From Albugo candida (Eukaryota; Oomycota; Peronosporomycetes; Albuginales): a DNA stretch of 64,000 nt. The translations under genes and the position numbers were made by a program. Below the pieces are notes generated by a model. The model was not told the DNA's origin. It saw only the letters and a program-made list of their open reading frames with translations, and made no database searches. The stretch lies in the NCBI GenBank assembly GCA_040437565.1, contig JBDOQK010000034.1, forward strand, positions 124,001 through 188,000. The letters are read 5' to 3'. Below, one piece after another: positions 54,559-64,000 of the stretch; position 1 is the first letter of the stretch; each line of letters opens with the position of its first letter.

Positions 54559-56213
54559 ATGAGCACGATCATGCAGCTGAAGGCAGCAAATCAGAGTCGC
54601 TTAACGGTAACGTATTGCAAATATCTGAGCGGGATTTGTCCCTTCCATTCTCTTACGCGTAAGATGTGCAGGAGGAGAAGAAAATGATAGATCGCAGGCG
54701 CAATATTCTGATTCTTATCGCACAATTTTGTACAGAATATGGCTATCTCCAAACCGCTGAAAAACTCCAGCAGGAAGGCGGAATTGCGTTCTCTAAATTC
54801 CATGTGGTTGAGAATATAAATCTGATGAGAATCGTTCAGGTGAATACGAGCAAACCGAGAAAGAATGGATGCAAATTGCCATTTGAATCGTAGGAATTCG
54901 AAGAGTATGAAGAATTGAAGTTTGGGAAACGACCAAAATTAGTCCGAAAACTCTCCACAGAAGAACAAGACAAATGCAAATCGTTTGCCGGTAAACGTGC
55001 AGCCCGAAACAGATATTCTTCTCCGCAAATGGCGTCTGAAGCACATGTGGAGAATAGCGTAGCGTTCAAATCACTAAGTCATTTGGATAGTACCAACACT
55101 CATAATGTGACGCAGCTTCCAACCGCGGTCAAAAATGAAAGTACAGCATTAGAATTAGTCGGTCATAAGCCAAGTAAACATACGGGTCATTCTCTGAATA
55201 ATACCAGTGTAGGAGAAGGATACGATAGCGCAGAGGATCGATTGCGAAAACCTCTGCCGGTGCTTTTACATGACTCGGACTTGAGACCGCTCGCAGAAAC
55301 GATTTCACGAGAGATTTTTCAGCAAAATCCCAATGTAAAGTGGAACGATGTTATCGGATTGGAGGAGACGAAACGATTGCTTAAAGAAGCTGTAGTTATG
55401 CCATTACGATACCCTCTAATCTTCCAAGGCTTATTGTCTCCGTGGAGTGGAATCCTGCTGTATGGGCCACCGGGAAATGGAAAGACAATGTTAGCGAAAG
55501 CTGTAGCGACAGAATGTAAAACAACGTTTTTTAACATCTCAGCGTCCTCGATTGTAAGCAAATACCGCGGAGACTCGGAGAAATTGATTCGAATCCTCTT
55601 TGAGCTTGCGCGATATCACGCGCCCTCGACCATATTTTTGGATGAAGTCGACTCGATCATGGGACAGCGCGATTCGAGCGGATCGGGAGGTCAAGAGCAC
55701 GAGGCAAGTCGACGCATGAAAACAGAACTGTTGATTCAGATGGACGGGCTGTCAAAAAGTAGTGAGGTCGTCTTTGTGTTGGCTGCGAGTAATTTGCCAT
55801 GGGAATTAGATATGGCGATGTTACGTCGTTTGGAGAAGCGTGTGCTGGTTGATGTTCCTTCGGCTGACGCAAGACGAGCTCATCTCGAATCGTTACTGGA
55901 GCCATACGTCCCAACCACATTTGATTTCGAAGAAGGCGTCAGTAAGACAGAAGGGTATTCTGGTGCCGATCTCAAGCTAGTGGCCAAAGAGGCTTGTATG
56001 GCTCCAGTTAGACGGCTCCTTAAAAAGTTGGAAGAAACCGAATGTGATTCGAGTCAAGTTGGCGCATTGGAACAAGTACATGAATCGTGGCAAGATCTGG
56101 TTGGTTTCGTTGAGCCAGAGGACTTTACAAAAGCGCTAGAGAAATCCAAACCATCGACACAACATTTTGTGAAAAAATATCAACATTGGCAAGGAAAATT
56201 CGGCTCCATCTAA
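54559..56213 (+). CDS. KATNAL2: Katanin p60-like ATPase KATNAL2
   Basis: A microtubule-severing or remodelling AAA ATPase linked to cilia and cell division. Exons 54559-54606, 54672-54839 and 54894-56213 (introns 65 and 54 nt) give 511 aa, close to human KATNAL2 (538). A LisH-type N-terminus spans exons 1-2 (RRRNILILIAQFCTEYGYLQ), followed by ELKFGKRPKLVRKLS. The AAA core has LEETKRLLKEAVVMPLRYP, Walker A GPPGNGKT (about residue 264), Walker B IFLDEVDSIMGQR and the arginine finger region RRLEKRVLVDVP. It lies next to LIS1, another microtubule regulator, in convergent orientation 141 bp apart. Confidence 0.95.
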
Positions 56214-56354
56214 AGGGAAATAAATGCGATTGCTTCGTTGACTATTGCTCGATAGTAATTTCTATCGTCCATCTGAAGCTTTGTTGCGCGTGGAACCGTC
56301 TGCTTCACAACAATACGAGCATTGATTGACGCTACGTTGATCAACACCTCCATT

Positions 56355-57981
56355 TCAGATACACTCCCAAACGTTTATGACCTTATCAATGCCTCCAGAA
56401 ATGAGTAAAGGGAGTGTTGGATGAATATCCAAACAGGTGACAAAATGAGTATGCGCGTCGGACAATGTTCTCACACAACGGCCAGTCTACAGAATCAGTG
56501 AGATGTGATCAATACGAGCATTCAACACTTGCCTCGATATCGAAAACGCGAACACTTTTATCTTCCGCAGCACTGATGACGTACTTGCCGCTTGGGTGGA
56601 AGCGTACCATTCGCACCCAGTTTTCATGTTGCGTAAAGTTCATGAGCAGCACACCGCTAAGCGCTTCCCACAATCGAACTGTACGATCTCGTGACCCCGA
56701 AAGCAGATAGCGAAGCTTTTTTGCTACCTCAGCATGGTCCAAGTGCATTCCATTTTCACCTGCGCCTCCACTTTTTGAATCTGCGAGATTCAGCATAGCG
56801 GCTGGAGAGTTCGCAAAACCAGCTAAGCCTGATTTCCTCGATACCGCTTTCTCAGTGCCTCGATGCTCCACCACATTTCTAGAGAATGTAATACTTTCAA
56901 TGACATGCTCATGCTCCCGAATAGTTTGAATTGGTCTAAATGTCTGCAGGTCCCAAATCACAATGCTTTTATCATTACCGCAAGATGCCAGCACTTGACT
57001 ATCGTCAGTAAGCGCGATATCACGAATCCAATCCGTGTGCCCGTTCAAAAGCGTTTTTGTGCAGTAACCAGTCGAGATATCCCATAGTTTAATATGCTGA
57101 TCGCGAGAACACGTGAAAATCCGCTCACTTTGAATTGTGTCGAAAATGACACAAGAGACATTATGATCATGACCTCGAAGCGTCCGTATGCATTCGTAAT
57201 TCCCTTCTGCTGCGAAATTCCACAACTTGATAGTCAAATCACTCGCTGTCGATGCTAACAATGTTCCCGTTGTATTGAATGCGGCTGATTGAACGGAATT
57301 TGTGTGCCCTTTGAGTGTTCGCTCGTATTCTCCAATCTCAAAATCCCATACTTTTAAGGTCGCATCTTCGCTCCCGGAAACTATAACGCTAAAGACGGGA
57401 TGGAAAACCACACACTGCAAAAAAAACCCATCAATCACTGCTACCCGAGTCGATAGAGCACGCACCGTGATCGGACTTCGATGTCCTGATAGCTCGAATT
57501 TTCGAGGCGCACGCGGTAAACACGCTGAACGATGGGCTCCCACAACGTCACGGCGACTGATCACATTGCCCAATTTCGCTGCTTCTTCCATTTGGTGCAC
57601 TTTTGCCTCCAACTCCAAAACTTTTTTTTGCAAGCGAAGCACCGATGTCCATTTTTTTTCGAGCAATCCAGCGTGTGTTCCTAATGTATCTCACTGACTG
57701 AGAATTTCGTGTGCAAAAAACACGAGCGATAACGCACCGTCTGCTGATCGAAGAATATTTGCTTCGCGTTCAAATGCGGTGGAGGTATCTGCAAATCGTT
57801 CGCCCATGCCAATGAGATAATCCAAAATGGACTGATGCCTTAAATATACACAGAGCGGATCTTTGATCAGAAAAAAAGCAATTAATGATTTTCTATAGAT
57901 ATTTAATAGAAAAGAAACGATTCTATGGAGTAGTTAGCTATTCACATACAAATCTTGCTGCTGTTTATCGGTCAGCACCAT
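56355..57981 (-). CDS. PAFAH1B1: LIS1/PAFAH1B1, dynein regulator
   Basis: Binds the dynein motor and supports nuclear migration. Exons (minus) are 57946-57981, 57738-57831, 57466-57689, 56533-57414 and 56355-56486, giving 455 aa (human 410). LisH is split over exons 1-2 ([12 protein letters not shown], then [13 protein letters not shown]). The coiled coil [17 protein letters not shown] follows, then seven WD repeats (LSGHRSPIT + [48 protein letters not shown], ending [13 protein letters not shown]). Introns are 114, 48, 51 and 46 nt. The last uses a GC donor. The 51-nt intron is open in frame and would be mistaken for coding. Extra length comes from an Ala/Gly/Ser-rich insertion before WD6. 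Confidence 0.94.
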
Positions 57982-58153
57982 CGCTTCCAATTCCAAATTT
58001 ACAGTTTATGTTTATCGGAGAGTACATCGGAGGCGCACCTTGAATTCGATGCTTAAGTACGAGATGGTCAGGGCGGTTTCGATGCTTCAAGTTAAATACG
58101 TATATTGAAGATACTGCTCACTAGGAATTTAAGTTGCATCATTTGGTAGCAGT
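57982..58153. other. Short intergenic region
   Basis: About 170 bp between the LIS1 start and the RNase kappa stop, both minus. Nothing recognised. Confidence 0.4.
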
Positions 58154-58465
58154 TTATAATGAGGCTATTTTAGTTGAGGTGTCATTGGTATCATGCATAT
58201 TTGCGCATAGTTGAACGATGTTTTTAGGCTTGTTTTCATTGGATTTTGATGTACAATGTGATGGAAGTTTTATGACACATTGTATGGCGATGCAAATCGC
58301 TGCGTAGAGCACAGTTGCGAAAAGACAATTGTAAGAGGCGGTATAGGAGCTGGTTTTGAAGCCGTGCATGAAGCCGGATTGCAAGTACAGAATTAATGCA
58401 ATAACTGGTAGAAAACAGACGCCAGCGACCGACAGAAGAAATATCAGTCGGACACACTCCATCAT
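58154..58465 (-). CDS. RNASEK: Ribonuclease kappa-like V-ATPase accessory membrane protein
   Basis: Intronless, 103 aa. It has two transmembrane helices (FLLSVAGVCFLPVIALILYL and LFATVLYAAICIAIQCVI), separated by a loop whose end, SYTASYNCLFA, matches the conserved SYNCFIAA start of the second helix in RNase kappa, now regarded as subunit f of the V-ATPase Vo sector. A polar tail rich in Lys, Asn and Thr follows. The family has about 98-140 residues, so the size fits. The usual CGPK motif at the N-terminus is not evident, so a short upstream exon may be missing. Confidence 0.72.
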   Translation of the reverse strand: MMECVRLIFLLSVAGVCFLPVIALILYLQSGFMHGFKTSSYTASYNCLFATVLYAAICIAIQCVIKLPSHCTSKSNENKPKNIVQLCANMHDTNDTSTKIASL

Positions 58466-58746
58466 TACTTTTCTTTTCCAGATGGAATAATGTCACATTT
58501 TCAACGAATCAGCTGTATCCTCGATGGATATTCAATCAATCCAAATGCATCAATCCGAATATTTGTACCATTGCAAATGCTCTGTGGGCGGTAAAATCCA
58601 ATCGAAATAGCCAAAGGAATGAATTATACCCAATCCGATTTAGTCTACAGCAAGTTTCTTTTCAACGGGAAAGTACATGCAAACAGCAAGTGTTTCTACA
58701 TCGCATTGTTGCATCGAGCACGTGAGAGACGAAGCACTGCACTTTG

Positions 58747-59529
58747 ATGAAGCAATTTGATGCCATCGAACTTATAAACCGATACGAGCTACCTCGCTTA
58801 CGGGATATGGAAGAAGGTGATGATGTTTTAGAATGGGTTGCATCATATGTTGGAAGTGAGGCGTTCCAAAACCGAGTTGAAAACTTTTGCGAAAATCACG
58901 CCGATAAATTCGTACTACTATCCTCCACAGAAACAGATGAGGAGGAGCTACTTTCAATAGAAAAGTGAGTGATTTAGTATCTCTTTTATGCGCTCTGAAG
59001 CCTGCAAATTCTAATACGTAGGAGTTGGCGTGAAACTCATCAGTCATTCCTCAGTCTGTGTGACTCGAGTATCGAAGGTACACGTCACGTTTGAATGAGA
59101 ATCGCCAATTCTGTAACTATTTGATAGAATTCTTGAGCGGAATCGGATATACTATGGAGCATTATCGGACAAGATGCCAAGAAGTAGGCGACTGAAAGCA
59201 GAGTGTTGAACGACTTACAGATAGGTTTGATGTAGGAAACATGCATTTCTGAGTCAAGACAACGACATACTCGACTTTCGTTTTTAGTACAAATACTTCA
59301 TGCATGCTTGGAATACGATCAGTTCCTGAATCTGATGCGGCGTGTCGTGGATCCAGATTACGATTTGAAGAGAGAACTCGCTTTGGCGGCTGAACAGATT
59401 TTGCAGGAAGACTCCGCATCGTCGAAGAAGGATCATGCGTCTAAATTTCTAGATTATTACCATGCCAATCCCAGCTCCGATTTCGAAGATCTCGAACGGA
59501 TGTTTTCAACTTTTGCATCGTTTGCTTGA
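58747..59529 (+). CDS. BART-domain protein (ARL2BP/CFAP36-like)
   Basis: Exons 58747-58964, 59022-59077, 59128-59183 and 59236-59529, with introns of 57, 50 and 52 nt, give 207 aa. The joined sequence has the BART helix pattern: DVLEWVASYVGSEAFQNRVE with FCENHADKF, then ETHQSFLSLCDSSIEEFLSG, GYTMEHYRTRC and a last helix LEYDQFLNLMRRVVDPDYDL. These correspond to ARL2BP (163 aa) and the N-terminal half of CFAP36. BART domains bind ARL2/ARL3 GTPases at the ciliary base or mitochondria. The Ser/Asp-rich C-terminal tail is extra. Two of the exons are only 56 nt, so an ORF search alone would miss this gene. Confidence 0.86.
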
Positions 59530-59652
59530 ATACTGGCTTTCATTTTGCACAAATTAATAAATTACATTCATGAAATTACTCAAAGTTTGTCATTTTCTCA
59601 GTCCAACATTGATTCAAATCACCAACATTCTCAGGCTCTACTGTGATACAAA

Positions 59653-61638
59653 ATGCCCTTTTCTAGGAGCAGGAAGAAAGCTGCAAAATTGGCTCGGCTT
59701 TTATTGCTCAGTTGGGAAATCTACCGAGATGCTCGAACGCAGTCATCACAATTGAATGGCAATCGCAATACAAATCAATTCAGAGAAGGCGAAAATCTTG
59801 GACAAAGCTTCGTGCAGCCTTTTTCGAAAGCTTATTTTTTCCAAACAAAAGCTCGGCAAAAGCTTCTTTGTTACTACGTTGTGGAAAGTCGAGATGAGAA
59901 AGAGTATCTCAAGAATCACGCACTACCACTACCTGAACATTCTCTAGCAGAAGCATCGTGTCCTTTTGGAGATCTGGAGCTGAATACCTCGCTGGTAAAG
60001 AATTTGCTTCATTCTCAAATGTATGGCCATAACTGCTCACGAAGAACACAACTGGGTCTCTCTTTGCATTCGTCTTCGAATATGACGCATAATAAATCAA
60101 ACTTACAGGATGCCCCCACAACGCAAATCAAATCTTTAGGGGCCCCATTTGGTGCGGAATTCTATCCAAAAGCACTTTATGATATCACTTTCATACCGCT
60201 GAATGAGGAAAAGCTGAATGGAATCACGTTCGAGTTTGTCTTTCGACGTCACTCCACATCCAAAGAAGTTCTTTTCACGATACAAAATGAGTATAATCCG
60301 TGCTCAGGCCTCGGCTTCCAGCTTCAAATTGACGAGCATTCTACGTTGGTATTAGTCGTCAAGCAACCATCAACGGATTCTCTTTCGGAATGTAACGAGC
60401 TGAGATTTCGATCAAAAAACAGCTTCAAGAAATGCGCTGCACCAAGCATTGATAGCGCGTCAGAAGGTGTAGATACAAGGCCTGTCATCCATGTAATCAT
60501 CACATTTCATGCTCAGTCGAGCCTAAATGGGATTCTCTACAACACACACTTTTTCATTGATTATATGTCCTCCACCGCGACCCATTACACCTGTGATGTC
60601 CAAGATGAGCAGCTAGCGGCGTTGAATAATACATCAAACAGCATGGATGTGACGTATCGATTGTATGTCGGCACAGGCCCCACGGATGAGATGCATCAAA
60701 AGTATCACGTTCGCGGAATTCGACCGAGAGTCTATCGAGACCCACGAGCGATTGAGAAGGGAAGTCAGAGATCGGATGGAAATGAAGAAAATACCGCCAT
60801 TTTGCAGCTCAGGAAAACGCTACAGCATATTCTCGATAATATTGAAGGACCACGAATACCTGCCGCAGCTCGCCTTTTTGGACATCGGGCTTTTTCTCTT
60901 CAACTACTTGGCTGGAAATTTCCTGCTGTGAATGAGGACACTCCTTTTGCCTGGATTCGAGGTAAAATCAAGCAGTTCAAGGACGCTCATGGCACACAGG
61001 TTGTGGACATTATCGTTGAAATGCTTCTCAAAGCCGCAAGACTCAAGGCCAAACTGATTAGTAGCACATCTGAAAAGCTGGCGGAGGTCATTGGCGAGCG
61101 TTTGGGTACTATTGGGACTGAAAATACAACAGTCGAAAATCAAACCTTTGAGGAATCCAATTTTGATTTATTTGCTTTCGGACTATACGGTCAGATTCTG
61201 AGCGATGAAGAGATCAAACAATCTATGGATCACTTGTTACCGACTCGAAGCTCGCTAAGAGCTGAAATAACAGTGGATCTCCCTCCTGAGAACTGGATGC
61301 TTGTGGACTTTTCCACCATGAGTTCCGTGTTCACAAATATCTGTATAGAGTTACTGGACCCGCTCCCTGAGACCGGAAAGCTGATACTCTGGCCGAGTAA
61401 GACTCTGATCACGACGGGAAGTGGTCCAATGCATCGAGAGTTTATAGATGGACGCCACCATTCATCCGATCAAATGTACTTTATCCCAGTCCCATCACAG
61501 ACCTCACGTCAACGGATAGATCCTTCCATTCTTTTCGCACAATGTCAGACGGAAAGAATTCGGTCGGTGATGTGCGATCGCAACGAATTTGACTTTATTC
61601 CAACGGAAGAAGACCCATTCCAAAGAGCGATCAATGTT
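59653..61638 (+). CDS. LamG/concanavalin-like domain protein, 3' end lost in gap
   Basis: The ORF of about 662 codons from the ATG at 59653 runs into the N gap without a stop, so the gene is partial here. The N-terminus is basic with a short hydrophobic stretch (KLARLLLLSWEIY) and may be a membrane anchor or part of a mis-set start. Residues about 175-350 look like a laminin-G/concanavalin beta-sandwich (NGITFEFVFRR, LFTIQNEYNPCSGLGFQLQI, PVIHVIITFHAQSSLNGILY, YRLYVGTGPTDE). A later FDLFAFGLYGQILSDEEIKQ resembles the end of such a fold. It then continues with a second beta-rich region. No catalytic residues were identified. Function is unknown. Confidence 0.72.
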
Positions 61639-61795
61639 NNNNNNNNNNNNNNNNNNNNNNNNNNNNNNNNNNNNNNNNNNNNNNNNNNNNNNNNNNNNNN
61701 NNNNNNNNNNNNNNNNNNNNNNNNNNNNNNNNNNNNNNGTGTTTCTACATCGCATTGTTGCATCGAGCACGTGAGAGACGAAGCACTGCACTTTG

Positions 61796-62578
61796 ATGAA
61801 GCAATTTGATGCCATCGAACTTATAAACCGATACGAGCTACCTCGCTTACGGGATATGGAAGAAGGTGATGATGTTTTAGAATGGGTTGCATCATATGTT
61901 GGAAGTGAGGCGTTCCAAAACCGAGTTGAAAACTTTTGCGAAAATCACGCCGATAAATTCGTACTACTATCCTCCACAGAAACAGATGAGGAGGAGCTAC
62001 TTTCAATAGAAAAGTGAGTGATTTAGTATCTCTTTTATGCGCTCTGAAGCCTGCAAATTCTAATACGTAGGAGTTGGCGTGAAACTCATCAGTCATTCCT
62101 CAGTCTGTGTGACTCGAGTATCGAAGGTACACGTCACGTTTGAATGAGAATCGCCAATTCTGTAACTATTTGATAGAATTCTTGAGCGGAATCGGATATA
62201 CTATGGAGCATTATCGGACAAGATGCCAAGAAGTAGGCGACTGAAAGCAGAGTGTTGAACGACTTACAGATAGGTTTGATGTAGGAAACATGCATTTCTG
62301 AGTCAAGACAACGACATACTCGACTTTCGTTTTTAGTACAAATACTTCATGCATGCTTGGAATACGATCAGTTCCTGAATCTGATGCGGCGTGTCGTGGA
62401 TCCAGATTACGATTTGAAGAGAGAACTCGCTTTGGCGGCTGAACAGATTTTGCAGGAAGACTCCGCATCGTCGAAGAAGGATCATGCGTCTAAATTTCTA
62501 GATTATTACCATGCCAATCCCAGCTCCGATTTCGAAGATCTCGAACGGATGTTTTCAACTTTTGCATCGTTTGCTTGA
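61796..62578 (+). CDS. Assembly copy of the BART-domain gene
   Basis: Same exons shifted by 3049 bases (61796-62013, 62071-62126, 62177-62232 and 62285-62578), identical where compared. Count it as the same gene as 58747-59529. Confidence 0.85.
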
Positions 62579-62701
62579 ATACTGGCTTTCATTTTGCACA
62601 AATTAATAAATTACATTCATGAAATTACTCAAAGTTTGTCATTTTCTCAGTCCAACATTGATTCAAATCACCAACATTCTCAGGCTCTACTGTGATACAA
62701 A

Positions 62702-64000
62702 ATGCCCTTTTCTAGGAGCAGGAAGAAAGCTGCAAAATTGGCTCGGCTTTTATTGCTCAGTTGGGAAATCTACCGAGATGCTCGAACGCAGTCATCACAA
62801 TTGAATGGCAATCGCAATACAAATCAATTCAGAGAAGGCGAAAATCTTGGACAAAGCTTCGTGCAGCCTTTTTCGAAAGCTTATTTTTTCCAAACAAAAG
62901 CTCGGCAAAAGCTTCTTTGTTACTACGTTGTGGAAAGTCGAGATGAGAAAGAGTATCTCAAGAATCACGCACTACCACTACCTGAACATTCTCTAGCAGA
63001 AGCATCGTGTCCTTTTGGAGATCTGGAGCTGAATACCTCGCTGGTAAAGAATTTGCTTCATTCTCAAATGTATGGCCATAACTGCTCACGAAGAACACAA
63101 CTGGGTCTCTCTTTGCATTCGTCTTCGAATATGACGCATAATAAATCAAACTTACAGGATGCCCCCACAACGCAAATCAAATCTTTAGGGGCCCCATTTG
63201 GTGCGGAATTCTATCCAAAAGCACTTTATGATATCACTTTCATACCGCTGAATGAGGAAAAGCTGAATGGAATCACGTTCGAGTTTGTCTTTCGACGTCA
63301 CTCCACATCCAAAGAAGTTCTTTTCACGATACAAAATGAGTATAATCCGTGCTCAGGCCTCGGCTTCCAGCTTCAAATTGACGAGCATTCTACGTTGGTA
63401 TTAGTCGTCAAGCAACCATCAACGGATTCTCTTTCGGAATGTAACGAGCTGAGATTTCGATCAAAAAACAGCTTCAAGAAATGCGCTGCACCAAGCATTG
63501 ATAGCGCGTCAGAAGGTGTAGATACAAGGCCTGTCATCCATGTAATCATCACATTTCATGCTCAGTCGAGCCTAAATGGGATTCTCTACAACACACACTT
63601 TTTCATTGATTATATGTCCTCCACCGCGACCCATTACACCTGTGATGTCCAAGATGAGCAGCTAGCGGCGTTGAATAATACATCAAACAGCATGGATGTG
63701 ACGTATCGATTGTATGTCGGCACAGGCCCCACGGATGAGATGCATCAAAAGTATCACGTTCGCGGAATTCGACCGAGAGTCTATCGAGACCCACGAGCGA
63801 TTGAGAAGGGAAGTCAGAGATCGGATGGAAATGAAGAAAATACCGCCATTTTGCAGCTCAGGAAAACGCTACAGCATATTCTCGATAATATTGAAGGACC
63901 ACGAATACCTGCCGCAGCTCGCCTTTTTGGACATCGGGCTTTTTCTCTTCAACTACTTGGCTGGAAATTTCCTGCTGTGAATGAGGACACTCCTTTTGCC
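62702..64000 (+). CDS. Assembly copy of the LamG-like gene, cut by the window end
   Basis: The same ORF as 59653 onward, shifted by 3049 bases. It is still open at the window edge, so sequence beyond 64000 should supply the 3' end that the gap hides in the left copy. Confidence 0.82.
   Translation, partial: MPFSRSRKKAAKLARLLLLSWEIYRDARTQSSQLNGNRNTNQFREGENLGQSFVQPFSKAYFFQTKARQKLLCYYVVESRDEKEYLKNHALPLPEHSLAEASCPFGDLELNTSLVKNLLHSQMYGHNCSRRTQLGLSLHSSSNMTHNKSNLQDAPTTQIKSLGAPFGAEFYPKALYDITFIPLNEEKLNGITFEFVFRRHSTSKEVLFTIQNEYNPCSGLGFQLQIDEHSTLVLVVKQPSTDSLSECNELRFRSKNSFKKCAAPSIDSASEGVDTRPVIHVIITFHAQSSLNGILYNTHFFIDYMSSTATHYTCDVQDEQLAALNNTSNSMDVTYRLYVGTGPTDEMHQKYHVRGIRPRVYRDPRAIEKGSQRSDGNEENTAILQLRKTLQHILDNIEGPRIPAAARLFGHRAFSLQLLGWKFPAVNEDTPFA

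Larger units (their letters stand above)
58690..64000. repeat. Assembly gap 61639-61738 with about 2.95-kb duplicated flanks
   Basis: Exactly 100 N. Block 58690-61638 (2949 bp) ends at the gap; the sequence from 61739 onward repeats it at an offset of 3049 to the window end (matching 58690-60951). It contains the whole ARL2BP-like gene and most of the LamG-like gene. As with the other seven gaps, this is most likely one locus placed twice. Confidence 0.9.

Noticed and set aside
58690-64000. 2.95-kb segmental duplication carrying the BART and LamG genes
   Set aside because: Same pattern of identical flanks around a 100-N gap.
1-64000. tRNA, rRNA, CRISPR, transposon or virus-derived elements
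   Set aside because: No B-box-like arms, repeat-spacer arrays, transposase or reverse-transcriptase motifs, or terminal repeats were noticed by eye; the only long repeats are the assembly overlaps.

Overview
The window is eukaryotic and most resembles an oomycete, possibly a compact-genome biotroph such as Albugo; that genus is an inference. The evidence is dense host-type genes on both strands, about 59 inferred GT-AG introns (mostly 44-56 nt, one GC-AG), a cyclic-nucleotide/kinase/PP2C fusion, an M96-like coiled-coil protein, and several flagellar-axoneme genes (PIH1D3/DNAAF6, DNAL1, an ARL2BP/CFAP36-like protein, KATNAL2) that fit a zoospore-forming organism. I saw no rRNA, tRNA, CRISPR array or transposon, and no virus-derived element.

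Layout. 0-9 kb: CNBD-kinase-PP2C fusion (+), coiled-coil M96-like protein (+), long coiled-coil protein (-). 9-16 kb: beta-propeller-like protein (+), FIP1 (+), PIH1D3-like (+), AdoMet decarboxylase (-). 16-26 kb: CDP-DAG synthase (-), prefoldin 3 (+), eEF1B (+), methyltransferase (+), MKP1-like phosphatase (-), 2OG oxygenase (-). 26-34 kb: AFG2 (-), unknown (+), NF-YC (+), DNAL1 (-), TAF1B/Rrn7 (-). 34-47 kb: secreted propeller protein (+), CDF metal transporter (-), Peter Pan/SSF1 (-), UTP14 (-), DHHC acyltransferase (-), DUF3128 protein (+), unknown (-), RMDN-like (-). 47-64 kb: Mios (+), small unknown (-), NASP (-), thaumatin-like secreted protein (-), KATNAL2 (+), LIS1 (-), RNase kappa (-), ARL2BP-like (+), LamG-like (+).

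Functional threads. Ribosome production is over-represented between 26 and 43 kb (AFG2, TAF1B, SSF1, UTP14). Microtubule/axoneme functions recur (PIH1D3, prefoldin, DNAL1, KATNAL2, LIS1, ARL2BP-like). Two proteins have signal peptides and are effector or apoplast candidates. Signalling proteins include the tri-domain fusion, the gelsolin-tailed phosphatase and Mios (GATOR2/TORC1).

Assembly. All eight N runs are exactly 100 bases, and each is flanked by a direct repeat (54 bp to about 2.95 kb) that ends at the gap on the left and begins right after it on the right. These are almost certainly unmerged contig overlaps, so the apparent duplications should not be read as biology. Most genes are spliced. 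Exon coordinates below were worked out by hand from splice sites, reading phase and family similarity; no alignment or RNA data were available.
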